Assembly: GCA_949299565.1 (NCBI GenBank)
Contig: OX437086.1
Coordinates: 228,919-292,918, forward strand
Source: an uncultured Bacillota bacterium
Lineage (GTDB): Bacteria > Bacillota_I > Bacilli_A > RFN20 > CAG-826
Direction of reading: 5' to 3'
Length of the DNA: 64,000 bases
Shown here: positions 54,266-63,150 of the stretch, one piece after another
Position numbering within the stretch: position 1 is the first letter of the stretch
Layout of the letters: every line of letters starts with the position of its first letter
Notes under the pieces: generated by a model
Database searches by the model: none
What the model was told of the DNA's origin: nothing
Seen by the model: only the letters and a program-made list of their open reading frames with translations
Position numbers and translations under genes: made by a program

Positions 54266-55784
54266 GAAGGGCTTGCTCAATGTCGGTTTCGCAATCTTCT
54301 TTCGCCTCATTGGTCTTATTTTGAATTTCTTTGCTCTCAGAGCTTTGATACATAGTTTCGGAGTGGAATACCAAGGATATAACACCCTTTTCAATAGTTT
54401 AATGAGTATCTTGGCTCTTGCTGAATTAGGTTTCGCGGGCGGGATTGCTTTCTCGCTTTATGAGCCGATTGTTCACGATGACAAAAGGAAAGTCAGCGCG
54501 CTTTATCATTATTTGAAGCGGATTTATTTTTGGGTCGCTTTAGCGATTTTGGCGCTTGGAATTTTTTTAATTCCCTTTCTTTCATTTTTTAGCGGCGTTT
54601 CAGAATTGCCTAACGAAGTTATTTTTGCCTACCTTTTCTATGTTTTATCTTCCTCCGGCGTCTATTTCTTTTCCGCCAAATCGACGCTTATTTCAGCTTA
54701 TAAGGACAACTACAAACGTGATTTTGCCTCCTCAAGCGGACTTATCGTCCAGCATCTATTGCAGATTGTCTTCGTCTATTTTTGTCATTCTTATCTTCTT
54801 TTCGCTTGCGCGGGTCTCATTGGAATTTTATTGCAGGCATTGATTGTTAATTGTTTCGTTAAGCATGACCATAAAGAAATCTTAAAATTGCCTGCGACTC
54901 TCGGCGAAGAAGAAAAAAGAACGCTTTGGAATTTTGTGAAAGCCACGCTTTTTCATCGGGTCGGGAATGTAGCGATCAACATGAGTGACAGCCTTGTCAT
55001 TTCGATTTTTTTGTCGTTGGCGTCCCTAGGCTATTATGCGAATTACAATACGATCGCCATGGCGTTAGTGACGACAATCGGGAGTGCTTTCTCCTCTTTA
55101 GCCTCAATCATCGGGCATAGTTTCTATCAAAACGATAAAAAGAAGTTCAAACATTATTTCAACATCTTGATGGTTTTAAGTTTTTCGATTGCCGGCGTGA
55201 TTTTCTTAGGTTATGCCGGGGCCGCGAATTCTTTCGTCAATTTATTTTATGGGGCGGAATATCGAATCAGCACCCTTGTTCTCTTTTTAATTTCTCTCCT
55301 CTCTTTCTTTAAACTCTTGTTATACGCAATTACAGCTTTCAAAGATGCGACGGGGGTCTTTTATCAAGAACGTTTTGTCCCTTTGTTGGTTGCCTTTCTT
55401 AATATCATCTTTAAAGTTCTCCTTGCCAGCACTTATGGAATCGAAGCGATTCTTTCAGTGAACATTGTGACTTTCGCCCTTATTTTCTTGCCGCTTTCCT
55501 TCTATTACCTTTATCGATATGCCTTCCAACAAAAGGCAGATTTATTTTTAGGAAAATTGTTATTGTTTATTCTCATTTTCGCCGGCTTTCTGATTCTAAC
55601 TTTGTATTTAGAGAATCTCTTCGTTTTCGACCCGCTTCCTAAATTTTTCATCTTCGGCTTCTTCGGTGTGTTTTTGGCGCTTCTCAATGCTTTATTGCTT
55701 TTTCTTTCAGAGGGTTCAACGCGAAATTGGTTTAAAAATCTCTATAGAAAGAAAAGAAGTCGCGCTTCCTCTTCTAAAAAGTAA
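54255..55784 (+). CDS. polysaccharide flippase, Wzx/MOP type
   Basis: A 509-residue membrane protein with about twelve to fourteen helices, of the MOP flippase superfamily that turns lipid-linked oligosaccharides to the outer face of the membrane. The N-terminal KGLLNVGFAIFFRLIGLILNFFALRALIHSFGVEYQGYNTLFNSLMSILALAELGFAGGIAFSLYEP is typical, as is the internal repeat-like TLWNFVKATLFHRVGNVAINMSDSLVISIFLSLASLGYYANYNTI in the middle. The basic tail RKKRSRASSSKK is cytoplasmic. It overlaps the preceding gene by 11 nt and precedes a glycosyltransferase, so it belongs to the same surface-polymer pathway. Confidence 0.88.
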   Translation: MDRKKGLLNVGFAIFFRLIGLILNFFALRALIHSFGVEYQGYNTLFNSLMSILALAELGFAGGIAFSLYEPIVHDDKRKVSALYHYLKRIYFWVALAILALGIFLIPFLSFFSGVSELPNEVIFAYLFYVLSSSGVYFFSAKSTLISAYKDNYKRDFASSSGLIVQHLLQIVFVYFCHSYLLFACAGLIGILLQALIVNCFVKHDHKEILKLPATLGEEEKRTLWNFVKATLFHRVGNVAINMSDSLVISIFLSLASLGYYANYNTIAMALVTTIGSAFSSLASIIGHSFYQNDKKKFKHYFNILMVLSFSIAGVIFLGYAGAANSFVNLFYGAEYRISTLVLFLISLLSFFKLLLYAITAFKDATGVFYQERFVPLLVAFLNIIFKVLLASTYGIEAILSVNIVTFALIFLPLSFYYLYRYAFQQKADLFLGKLLLFILIFAGFLILTLYLENLFVFDPLPKFFIFGFFGVFLALLNALLLFLSEGSTRNWFKNLYRKKRSRASSSKK

Positions 55785-55816
55785 AGAAAAATGGTTAATA
55801 TATTGGCAGTGTTTTC

Positions 55817-57028
55817 ATGAAAATCCTCTTTATATGTGCAAAATATAGTCCCGAGAGTTTTTCCTCCGGAATTGTAGCGCGCGAACTACAAAAGGCCGGA
55901 CATCAAGTGACGGTGATTACCGGCCGTCCGGCTCGTAATTTCGCTTTGTTTGATAAACGCTATAAACATTTGAAAAAAGAAGTGATTGACGGAGTCACCG
56001 TTTATCGGGTGCATGAACATATTAGAAAACCGCGAATGCTGTCGCGCCTTTTGAATTACTGGACTTTATCGGCCTACATCTATTCAAAGGTTCATCGTTT
56101 GAAAGAGGATTTTGACATCGTTTTTTCTTATTCGCTTTCGCCGGTTTTTCTTTTAAAGGCTGGCAACTATTATGCGCATAAGCATCATATACCGCATTTA
56201 GTTTATGCCCTCGACCAGTGGCCGGAATCGCTTGTAGCTTCTAGCTACGCGACGAGGCGTTCTTGGATTTATAAATGCCTCTTCCGTCTTTCAAAAAAGC
56301 TTTATCGAGAGGCCTCTTTGATTGCTGTTTCTTCAGAATCGCAAATCTCTTATTTCCGTGATGTTTTAGGACTTCATGATTTATCGATGCGCGTTATTCG
56401 TCAACCGCTTCTTCAAAACGAAATCTCCTATAAATCATCTAGTTATGATGATCAAAAGTTCCATCTTCTTTATTGTGGATCCTGCACGACTTATGGACGA
56501 TTAGACATGCTTTTAGAAGCAATCGCGAAAGTAAATGATCCGCGTTTGATTCTTGACGTAGTAGGGGATGGCACGACCTTATATGCCCTTAAAGAAGAGA
56601 GCAAACGTTTAAATTTAAATGATCGCGTTCAGTTTTATGGGCGTTTACCGATCGATGAAACGATACCCTTTTATGAGAAGTGCGACGCGATTTATATTTC
56701 GATGTACGACAATAGCTACACGACAAAGATGATTCCGCAGAAACTCGGAGAATCGCTCAACGTCGGCAAGCCGATTTTGGCAATGATTCAAGGCGACGGA
56801 CAAAAGCTTTTGAAGAAGGCCGGCGGCAGCGTTTTGGTCTCACAAACGGTGGAAGGAATTGCGAAAGGCTTAAGAAAAATTCTCGCCATGTCAAAGGAAG
56901 AATTGAAAAAATGCGGGGAAATGAATCTTGAATATTTTCAAAATTCACAAGAGTTTTCTTTAAAGCGAATCATGAATGATTTTGAAGAAACATTATTGGA
57001 TTTAGCAAACAAAAAGAGTGAAAAATAG
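55817..57028 (+). CDS. glycosyltransferase family 4 protein
   Basis: A 403-residue retaining GT-B glycosyltransferase of the WcaI/WbuB-like group. The N-terminus MKILFICAKYSPESFSSGIVARELQKAGHQVTVITGRP has the acceptor-side glycine-rich loop. Other parts are HIPHLVYALDQWPESL, KFHLLYCGSCTTYGRLDMLLEA, LILDVVGDGTTLYALKEESK, VQFYGRLPIDETIPFYEKCDAIYISMYDN and the donor-binding TKMIPQKLGESLNVGKPILAM. A TATATT box lies 15 nt or so before the ATG and there is no ribosome site. It probably adds a sugar to the polymer handled by the flippase upstream. Confidence 0.88.
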   Translation: MKILFICAKYSPESFSSGIVARELQKAGHQVTVITGRPARNFALFDKRYKHLKKEVIDGVTVYRVHEHIRKPRMLSRLLNYWTLSAYIYSKVHRLKEDFDIVFSYSLSPVFLLKAGNYYAHKHHIPHLVYALDQWPESLVASSYATRRSWIYKCLFRLSKKLYREASLIAVSSESQISYFRDVLGLHDLSMRVIRQPLLQNEISYKSSSYDDQKFHLLYCGSCTTYGRLDMLLEAIAKVNDPRLILDVVGDGTTLYALKEESKRLNLNDRVQFYGRLPIDETIPFYEKCDAIYISMYDNSYTTKMIPQKLGESLNVGKPILAMIQGDGQKLLKKAGGSVLVSQTVEGIAKGLRKILAMSKEELKKCGEMNLEYFQNSQEFSLKRIMNDFEETLLDLANKKSEK

Positions 57029-57092
57029 ATTGTGCATTTTGCATTATCGTGAGCAAGCGAAAAATGGCTAGCAGTTTCTCTTCATCTGTACC

Positions 57093-57098
57093 TACAAT
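57093..57098 (+). promoter_or_regulatory. -10 box of the GH78-like gene
   Basis: TACAAT ends 6 nt before the ATG at 57105, with no ribosome site. It is part of TACCTACAA (57089-57097), which is also found upstream of the Wzy-like gene (51080-51088). Confidence 0.4.
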
Positions 57099-57104
57099 CA
57101 ACTT

Positions 57105-59426
57105 ATGAAAAAGAAAATGTTTTTAAAGGCTAAGCCGATCTTCCTTCGCGATTTTTCAAAGGAAGAAATGAATACTTCCTTGCTCTTTGTCGCTGACTTC
57201 TTGAAGGCTCCTCGCCTCAAACTGCGAATAAGCGCTTTCACATGCTATCAAATTTATTTAAATGGTCATTTCATCCATTATGGACCGGCCAGAAGCGCTT
57301 ATCAGATAGCGAAAGTTGATACTTTGACTTTGCCGTCTGCCTTTCTTCAGGAGAAGAATCGTCTGACAATTGTCTATTCTTATTACAACTGCAAAACCTA
57401 TACACGCGTCAACGACAAGCCGTTTTTTATCGCCGAGATTTTAAGCGGCGATCAAGTTATCGCTCATAGCGATGTCGATGGCGATTTTGTTTGTTATCGC
57501 AATAGCGATCGTGCGCAGAAAGTCATTCGTTATTCTTATCAACGAGAATTTTCTGAAGCTTATCATTTTGATAGCAAGGTGTTAGAAGCGCTTCAAACGT
57601 ATGGAAGTCCGCTTCCCTTCAAGAAAGAGGCTCTGGCGGTTCAAAAAGCTCCGACTTTTGAGAAAAGGAAAGTGCCGTCCTCACATTATGCCTATCTTGC
57701 TTTTTCCGCTATCGAAAGAGGCAAATTCACTTTTGACGAAACGTTACCAATTTATGACGATCGTTATATCCACGCGGATTTCCTCGGTGTTTTCCCCGTT
57801 GAAAGTTGGGAATTAGATACCAATAAGCTATTTTCACAGATTGTATACGAAGCGAAGGAATTGAATGAAACCTCGCTTCTTAAAACGCATGAATTCATGA
57901 CATATGAAACCTCGATTACGAGAACTGGCTTTATCCACGTTTCTTTGAACGTCAAAGAAGAAAGCGTCCTTCATCTAACCTTTGACGAAATGATTCAAAA
58001 AGGAGAAAAAGCTCTTTTCCTTGATTATAAGCGCGATACAACGCATAACATTGTCACTTATCGTTTAAAACCCGGGCATTATGAACTTTTGACTTTTGAA
58101 CCTTATGTTTTGCGTTTCTTGCGCTTGAACGTTGAAGTCGGCGAGGTTGAGATTTTGAAGACAGGACTCGTTATCCTCGAGAATCCGAACATTTGGCGCG
58201 CGAGCCTCACTAGCGAGAATCAAGATTTAAATCGTCTCTTCATCAGCGCTCAAGCCACTTTAGCGCCCAACGCTTTAGATCTTTTAACTGATTGTCCGTC
58301 TCGTGAACGTTCGGGCTGGTTGTGCGACACCTATTTTTCTGGGCGCGCTGAAGGATTATTGGATGGTGAGGGCAATGTAGAGGAGGCCTTCCTTGACAAT
58401 TATTCGCATTACGTCAATCTCGGCGAACAACCAGAAGGAATGATTCCGATGTGTTATCCGGCCGATTATGGCGACAAAGGTTATATCGTGAACTGGGCCA
58501 TGTTCCTTTTCCTTGAACTTGGTTGGTATAAGAGACGTTATGGTGGAGCCAAACTTATAAAAGTTTTGCGTCCTTATGCTTTTGATTTCCTCGCTTGGTG
58601 TCAACGCTTTGAAAACGAAGACGGACTTATCGAAGATCCTGAAGGCTCGATTTTCGTTGAGTGGAGCGAGGCTAACGGGCTTGATTCCATTTGCGGAGTC
58701 AATTTCCCGACGAATTTCCTTTATGGACGGTTCCTTGTGGAAATCGGCTCTTTATACGAGAGGAAGGACTTGTTAGAAAAAGGACGTCACGTCTTAGAAG
58801 TGTCGAGAAAAATGTCCTATGACGGGCAGTTCTTCCACGATAACGCGACGCGAGATTCAAACGGCAAACTTCAATTGACGAACAGGCTCTGTGAGACGAC
58901 AGAATATTACGCCTTCCATTTCCTCGATTTGAAGAAAAAAGATTACCCGGAACTTTATGAATATATGCTCAAGGAATATGGGCCATTCCATGTTCACAAT
59001 GATCCCTTGTTTAAGAGCAACATGTTCATCGGCGATTATCTCCGTCTTGTTGTTCTTTTGGATAACGGCGATTATCAAACGGCCTTTGAAGAAGCAAAGC
59101 ACCTATTCTTGCCGATGATTGATATTTCCGGAACGATTTGGGAATACGATACGACGTATGGTTCTTTGACGCATGCGTTTGCGGGATATTTGGCTAACGT
59201 TCTAGTCGAGATTGTTTCAGGCATCAAATGGATCTCCAAAACAAAAAAAGAGATTCATCTTTCTTCATATGAACCTCTCGATATCGCGTATGAATTGAAA
59301 TTACCGCTCGATGAAACGCACGTTTTGATCGTTCATAAGAGCAAGGGCGAAAAACCGGAATTTATCGTCCCCGATGGTTATAAATTAATCCGCGATGATA
59401 ATTTCAGTTCCGCTTTCCCGGAATAG
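57105..59426 (+). CDS. GH78-like glycoside hydrolase (alpha-L-rhamnosidase family)
   Basis: A 773-residue cytoplasmic enzyme (no signal peptide). The first 350 residues are beta-rich accessory domains, with a family-like ISAFTCYQIYLNGHFIHYGPAR segment near 42-63 matching the first domain of bacterial rhamnosidases. The (alpha/alpha)6 barrel begins near 370 and has the diagnostic LLTDCPSRERSGWLCDTYFSGRAE motif, then YPADYGDKGYIVNWAMFLFLELGWYKRRYG and VEWSEANG. The last part is a small beta-domain. Family members cleave alpha-rhamnosides, or sometimes other sugars, so specificity is open. It overlaps the convergent DeoR gene by 42 nt at the 3' ends. Confidence 0.85.
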   Translation: MKKKMFLKAKPIFLRDFSKEEMNTSLLFVADFLKAPRLKLRISAFTCYQIYLNGHFIHYGPARSAYQIAKVDTLTLPSAFLQEKNRLTIVYSYYNCKTYTRVNDKPFFIAEILSGDQVIAHSDVDGDFVCYRNSDRAQKVIRYSYQREFSEAYHFDSKVLEALQTYGSPLPFKKEALAVQKAPTFEKRKVPSSHYAYLAFSAIERGKFTFDETLPIYDDRYIHADFLGVFPVESWELDTNKLFSQIVYEAKELNETSLLKTHEFMTYETSITRTGFIHVSLNVKEESVLHLTFDEMIQKGEKALFLDYKRDTTHNIVTYRLKPGHYELLTFEPYVLRFLRLNVEVGEVEILKTGLVILENPNIWRASLTSENQDLNRLFISAQATLAPNALDLLTDCPSRERSGWLCDTYFSGRAEGLLDGEGNVEEAFLDNYSHYVNLGEQPEGMIPMCYPADYGDKGYIVNWAMFLFLELGWYKRRYGGAKLIKVLRPYAFDFLAWCQRFENEDGLIEDPEGSIFVEWSEANGLDSICGVNFPTNFLYGRFLVEIGSLYERKDLLEKGRHVLEVSRKMSYDGQFFHDNATRDSNGKLQLTNRLCETTEYYAFHFLDLKKKDYPELYEYMLKEYGPFHVHNDPLFKSNMFIGDYLRLVVLLDNGDYQTAFEEAKHLFLPMIDISGTIWEYDTTYGSLTHAFAGYLANVLVEIVSGIKWISKTKKEIHLSSYEPLDIAYELKLPLDETHVLIVHKSKGEKPEFIVPDGYKLIRDDNFSSAFPE

Positions 59427-60149
59427 CCTTTCGTATTTCTCGGGTAACGGCATATCGCTGATGACGACGTTGATGTCTCTAAAAGAGCAAGTAGTAGCGA
59501 CAAAAGAAACATCGAGCTTTGTGTGATCAATCATCAAAACTCGGAGGCGTGATCTTTTTAGCATTTGTTGCTTAGCATGGGCTTGTTCGACTGTTCCCTC
59601 GGTAGGGCCGTTTGCCAAATCAAGACCGTGACAAGAAAAGAAGAAAACATCGGAGTTGAAAGACTGGACGAATTGAGCGGCATCGCCTCCGATGCTTGAA
59701 GCCGCTTTAGCTTGCACTAATCCTCCGCAGATGTAGGTCTGGCATTTAGCGCTCATCGAAAGATGCAAAGCGCTTTCGAGCGAATTGGTGATGATCGTGC
59801 AATCATTGATTTTAGCGATGTGCGGAACTAAGTACCCGACAGTGGTTGAACTATCAAGAAAATAAGAACCGCCTTCTGTTAAAAATCGAGCAGCAGCGGC
59901 AGCGATTCTTCTTTTTTCGGGAGCGTTTGTTTGCTTTCTGACGAGAGATGAAATCTCGCCTGAAGTGTCATTTAAACAGGAGGCGCCTCCGCGTACGCGG
60001 TGAACTAGACCAGATTGTTCAAGATAATTTAAGTCGCGGCGAATTGTCGCCTGAGAAGCGAAACAAGACTTGGCTAATTCCTCTACAGAAACATAATTTC
60101 GTTCCTTGATGATGCTCAGAATTTGATTTTGGCGTTCATCAGTGATCAT
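59385..60149 (-). CDS. DeoR-family transcriptional repressor
   Basis: A 254-residue sugar-responsive repressor. The N-terminal winged helix-turn-helix is ERQNQILSIIKERNYVSVEELAKSCFASQATIRRDLNYLEQSGLVHRVRGGAS, the DeoR signature. The C-terminal DeoRC domain has the phosphosugar-binding YFLDSSTTVGYLVPHI, TIITNSLESALHLS and MIDHTKLDVSFVATTCSF segments. The inducer is probably a sugar phosphate. ATG 60149 follows GGAG at 4-6 nt spacing; a longer in-frame start at 60173 lacks a site. It is divergent from the uptake locus and convergent with the GH78-like gene, which suggests that it controls both. Confidence 0.92.
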   Translation of the reverse strand: MITDERQNQILSIIKERNYVSVEELAKSCFASQATIRRDLNYLEQSGLVHRVRGGASCLNDTSGEISSLVRKQTNAPEKRRIAAAAARFLTEGGSYFLDSSTTVGYLVPHIAKINDCTIITNSLESALHLSMSAKCQTYICGGLVQAKAASSIGGDAAQFVQSFNSDVFFFSCHGLDLANGPTEGTVEQAHAKQQMLKRSRLRVLMIDHTKLDVSFVATTCSFRDINVVISDMPLPEKYERLFRESGTEIIIAD

Positions 60150-60165
60150 AAATGCTCCTTTACAT

Positions 60166-60319
60166 TTGTTCATTTGTGCGCAAAGCAGAAGAAGATAATG
60201 ATGCTTTTTGCAAGTTTTAGACCTTTTTGCGAGGAAATTATTGCGCGATTTTGCTCAAAAATCAATATTCTTGTCATTTTGGCGCGCGATATTGACAAAA
60301 AATGAGCGAAAATGAACAA
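60166..60319. promoter_or_regulatory. divergent control region of the DeoR gene and the uptake locus
   Basis: The 10-mer AAATGAACAA occurs twice: on the minus strand at 60175-60166, in the leader of the DeoR gene, and on the plus strand at 60310-60319, where it overlaps the -10 region of the SGNH-lipoprotein promoter (TTGACA at 60292-60297 as -35, AACAAT near 60315 as -10). Just before the second copy a related AAATGAGCGA is spaced by 10 nt. These are the best candidates for DeoR operators; binding is inferred. Confidence 0.45.
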
Positions 60320-60329
60320 TACTCACGTA

Positions 60330-60341
60330 GAAAGCGCTTTC
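60330..60341. promoter_or_regulatory. palindrome GAAAGCGCTTTC, cre/LacI-type operator candidate
   Basis: A perfect 12-bp palindrome with a central CG lies right after the predicted transcription start of the uptake locus. It has the core of catabolite-responsive elements and other LacI-family operators, in which AAxCGxTT is central, but the outer TG/CA of a full cre are not matched on both sides. It may give catabolite or sugar-specific control. Confidence 0.5.
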
Positions 60342-60369
60342 AGTTTGGAAGCGTTTTTGGAGGAGAAAG

Positions 60370-61689
60370 ATGAAACAATTTACGCGTTTTATGTCTACTC
60401 TCGCGTGCGCTCTCGTCAGTGTTGGTTTTTTGGCTAGTTGCGGTGGCGGTGGTACTTCAACTACTTCAGATCAGACGAGCGTTCCTGACTCATCCTCCTC
60501 GGAGCCAATTGATATGGATAAATTTCCTAATTATGTCGAAAATATTGACGACCTTGAATATTCCTTCTATGACGATCAAAGAGATGAGCCCTTCTATTGG
60601 GGCAACGTCATCTATAACGAAACCGCGATGTTCCGCGTTCAAGAAGATGGGCGCGTCGTTGCCAAATTAGCTTTCAAGCCTCTGAAAATTGTTTCTGTGC
60701 GCGATTATACGCACGAAGTCGAATATGTTGAGGGCGTTGATTACACGATTGACGAAGATGGTAATCTTGTTCTAACTGAAAATTCCAGCATCAAATATTG
60801 GACAGAAGAACAATTAGTTGGTCAAAACATTCCAGCTCCTTATGTTAAGGTTGACAGCACTGCTCTTGGCAATACCGCCACTGACTATTATGTTTGGAGC
60901 GGCGTCTCTGTTTATACTGAGTCTGATTTCTTCTATGGGCATCAAGTCCACGTCACTTATGCCTATGACATCAACAATCTTGATCTCAGCAAATACCCGT
61001 CTTATGAGACCAGCGCCAATCTTGTGAATGTGCGCGGGAAATTAGAAGCGGGTGAGGATCTTAAGATGGTCGTCATCGGCGATTCGATTTCTGAAGGATG
61101 CTCATCGTCTGGACATTTCGGGCATGCTCCGAACATGCCGCCTTTCGTTGACCTTTTCTCAAGCGCCCTTGGCTTAGCCTATGGCGTGAATGTGACAACC
61201 ATCAATCGTTCAATCGGTGGCACAACATCTGATGATACAGCTTCTCAAGAAAGTAGAATTCAAGCCATCATCAACCAAAACCCCGATTTGCTTATGATTC
61301 ACTATGGCACGAACGATTTAGGCGCCAACACTTCAAAGAATCGTTTCAAAGACAATATCGAATACATCATTGAACAAATCCAAGAAGCGCTGCCAAATTG
61401 CGATATAGTTCTTCTTTCGCCTGTTTGCCCGCATCCTTCGATTTATGATTACACTCGTTTAGCCGATTATGGTGAGGCGTTGGCTGAATTATCAGAGGAC
61501 ATGACGGTTGCCGGTGAACGCGGTGTTGCTTATGTTGATATGACAACGGCTTACCAAACCTATTTTGCGAACAAAACCTATCTAGATCTCACCGCAAACG
61601 GCATCAACCATCCAAACGATTTCGGACATCGTTTGTATACACAATGCTTGCTTGGCGCTTTCGTTGATCCAGCCAAGAAATTTAGTTGA
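60370..61689 (+). CDS. SGNH/GDSL-type esterase lipoprotein
   Basis: A 439-residue lipoprotein with signal peptide ending in LASC (about residue 24), a Gly/Thr/Ser spacer, a beta-rich domain (about 50-215, with FRVQEDGRVVAKLAFKPLKIVSVRDYTHEVEYVEGVDYTIDEDG), and an SGNH hydrolase domain. Catalytic blocks are VVIGDSISEG (Ser239), GGTTSDD, MIHYGTNDLG (Asn315) and the final NGINHPNDFGH (His414). It probably removes acetyl or other ester groups from extracellular glycans before uptake. The GGAGGAG site is good. It is the first gene of the uptake operon, under the DeoR-type control region. Confidence 0.88.
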   Translation: MKQFTRFMSTLACALVSVGFLASCGGGGTSTTSDQTSVPDSSSSEPIDMDKFPNYVENIDDLEYSFYDDQRDEPFYWGNVIYNETAMFRVQEDGRVVAKLAFKPLKIVSVRDYTHEVEYVEGVDYTIDEDGNLVLTENSSIKYWTEEQLVGQNIPAPYVKVDSTALGNTATDYYVWSGVSVYTESDFFYGHQVHVTYAYDINNLDLSKYPSYETSANLVNVRGKLEAGEDLKMVVIGDSISEGCSSSGHFGHAPNMPPFVDLFSSALGLAYGVNVTTINRSIGGTTSDDTASQESRIQAIINQNPDLLMIHYGTNDLGANTSKNRFKDNIEYIIEQIQEALPNCDIVLLSPVCPHPSIYDYTRLADYGEALAELSEDMTVAGERGVAYVDMTTAYQTYFANKTYLDLTANGINHPNDFGHRLYTQCLLGAFVDPAKKFS

Positions 61690-61730
61690 GGATTCAATTG
61701 GGTTTATTAACTCAAAGGAGGATAAAAAAT

Positions 61731-63131
61731 ATGAATAAGAAAGTACTTCTTATGCCAGCGGCGCTTGTCGCTTTGCTTGGTGTCTCACTCACTAGTTGCG
61801 GAGGAGGGGGCACTGGCGGTACTTCAACATCGACAGGACCGATTTCGACTGGACCAGTAGATATCTCTCTTCCATCGCTCGTTGAAGGCGAGCTCAGCAT
61901 TTTGGTTCCAACAGGAAATGCTTATGAAACCGAAATTATCAATCGTGTTTTCGAAGATGTTTTCCAGCTCAAATATCCGAACGTTACTCTCCAAATTCAA
62001 TATGTAACGGTTACGTCTTACGAAACAACGATTGCGAACATGATCGTGGCTGGTAACCTTCCAGACATCATTTGGACGAACACTCCCGAATACTTATTCC
62101 TTATTCAAAGAAATGTTGCGGAGCCTCTAGACGGCTATATCGCCGCTAGCGAGGAAGCTGGTGACTTTGATTTCGATCAAGATTTCAAGACATCATACTT
62201 CGATATGTGTTCTCTCAACGGCAATTATTACGTTGTTCCACGCTGCGCTGACTGCGTTGTTACATTTGTTAACAACGAACTCTTAGAAACAGCCGGCGTT
62301 GATATGGATCTCATTAAGAATGGCTGGACATGGGCTGATTTCATTGAGTGCTGCCGTCAGTACAAAGAATGGCTTTTAAACAATGGCACCGATGATGATG
62401 ATGCTTATTATTGTGTTGACGCTAACCTTACGGGCTGGGGTTCGGTTTCTTATCCGATGCTCCGCAGCATGGGTGGAGATGTTCTTAACCCGGATGGCAG
62501 TATTGCTCTTGATTCTCAAGCGGCGCTTGACACCATCGAACTTATCCGTGGATTGACAGAGCCTGGCTATGCTGTTACTTCTGGCGTCACTTCAGTTAAC
62601 AGTTTTGAAAGCGGCACAACGCCATTCATCTTCCAGAGCGCTCCGTTCTCTCATTATGACAATCGTGCTGCTCTCAACGGCAAAATCGATCTTTGCACCT
62701 TCCCGCTTATCACAGGCGAAGGAACGCCATCGACTCCAAAAATCGGTGGTGGCGTTGCCGGTTACACAATCAACAAAAATTCACCAGATAAAGTCTTAGC
62801 GTGGCAATTCTTGAACGCTCTCATTTCACACGATGGTCAAGAAGCCATGGCGCGTGGCGGTTTGAATAGCGCTCCGATCAGAACAGATATGAACGACTAT
62901 ACAACCGAAACGTGGGGTGAAGGATATGAACATATCAATCTCCAAGCCTACCTTGAATTTGATCAATACAAAATCACTGAAGAATATCTCGGATATGTTG
63001 CTCCAGAGTATATGTCAGATCTTCAATTAAATTTCTCCGACTTTATCGCTGACGCTACTCAACGTAGAAAAACTCCGGAAGAAGTTGTTGCCGACGCTGT
63101 TGATGCCATTGAAGAAACTCTTAGCCGGTAA
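61731..63131 (+). CDS. ABC transporter sugar-binding lipoprotein
   Basis: Extracellular solute-binding protein (family 1), 466 residues. The signal peptide MNKKVLLMPAALVALLGVSLTSC is followed by a Gly/Ser/Thr spacer. The mature protein has ELSILVPTGNAYETEIINRVFEDVF (domain I), NMIVAGNLPDIIWTNTPEYLF, EPLDGYIAASEEAG, DCVVTFVNNELLETAGVDM with WTWADFIECCRQ, and VAGYTINKNSPDKVLAWQFLNALIS; all are typical of oligosaccharide-binding proteins. It delivers sugar to the permease encoded next. ATG 61731 has an AAAGGAGG site; an in-frame start at 61686 overlaps the previous gene. The N-terminal sugar specificity cannot be told. Confidence 0.93.
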   Translation: MNKKVLLMPAALVALLGVSLTSCGGGGTGGTSTSTGPISTGPVDISLPSLVEGELSILVPTGNAYETEIINRVFEDVFQLKYPNVTLQIQYVTVTSYETTIANMIVAGNLPDIIWTNTPEYLFLIQRNVAEPLDGYIAASEEAGDFDFDQDFKTSYFDMCSLNGNYYVVPRCADCVVTFVNNELLETAGVDMDLIKNGWTWADFIECCRQYKEWLLNNGTDDDDAYYCVDANLTGWGSVSYPMLRSMGGDVLNPDGSIALDSQAALDTIELIRGLTEPGYAVTSGVTSVNSFESGTTPFIFQSAPFSHYDNRAALNGKIDLCTFPLITGEGTPSTPKIGGGVAGYTINKNSPDKVLAWQFLNALISHDGQEAMARGGLNSAPIRTDMNDYTTETWGEGYEHINLQAYLEFDQYKITEEYLGYVAPEYMSDLQLNFSDFIADATQRRKTPEEVVADAVDAIEETLSR

Positions 63132-63150
63132 TTGTTTTGGTTAATTCATT

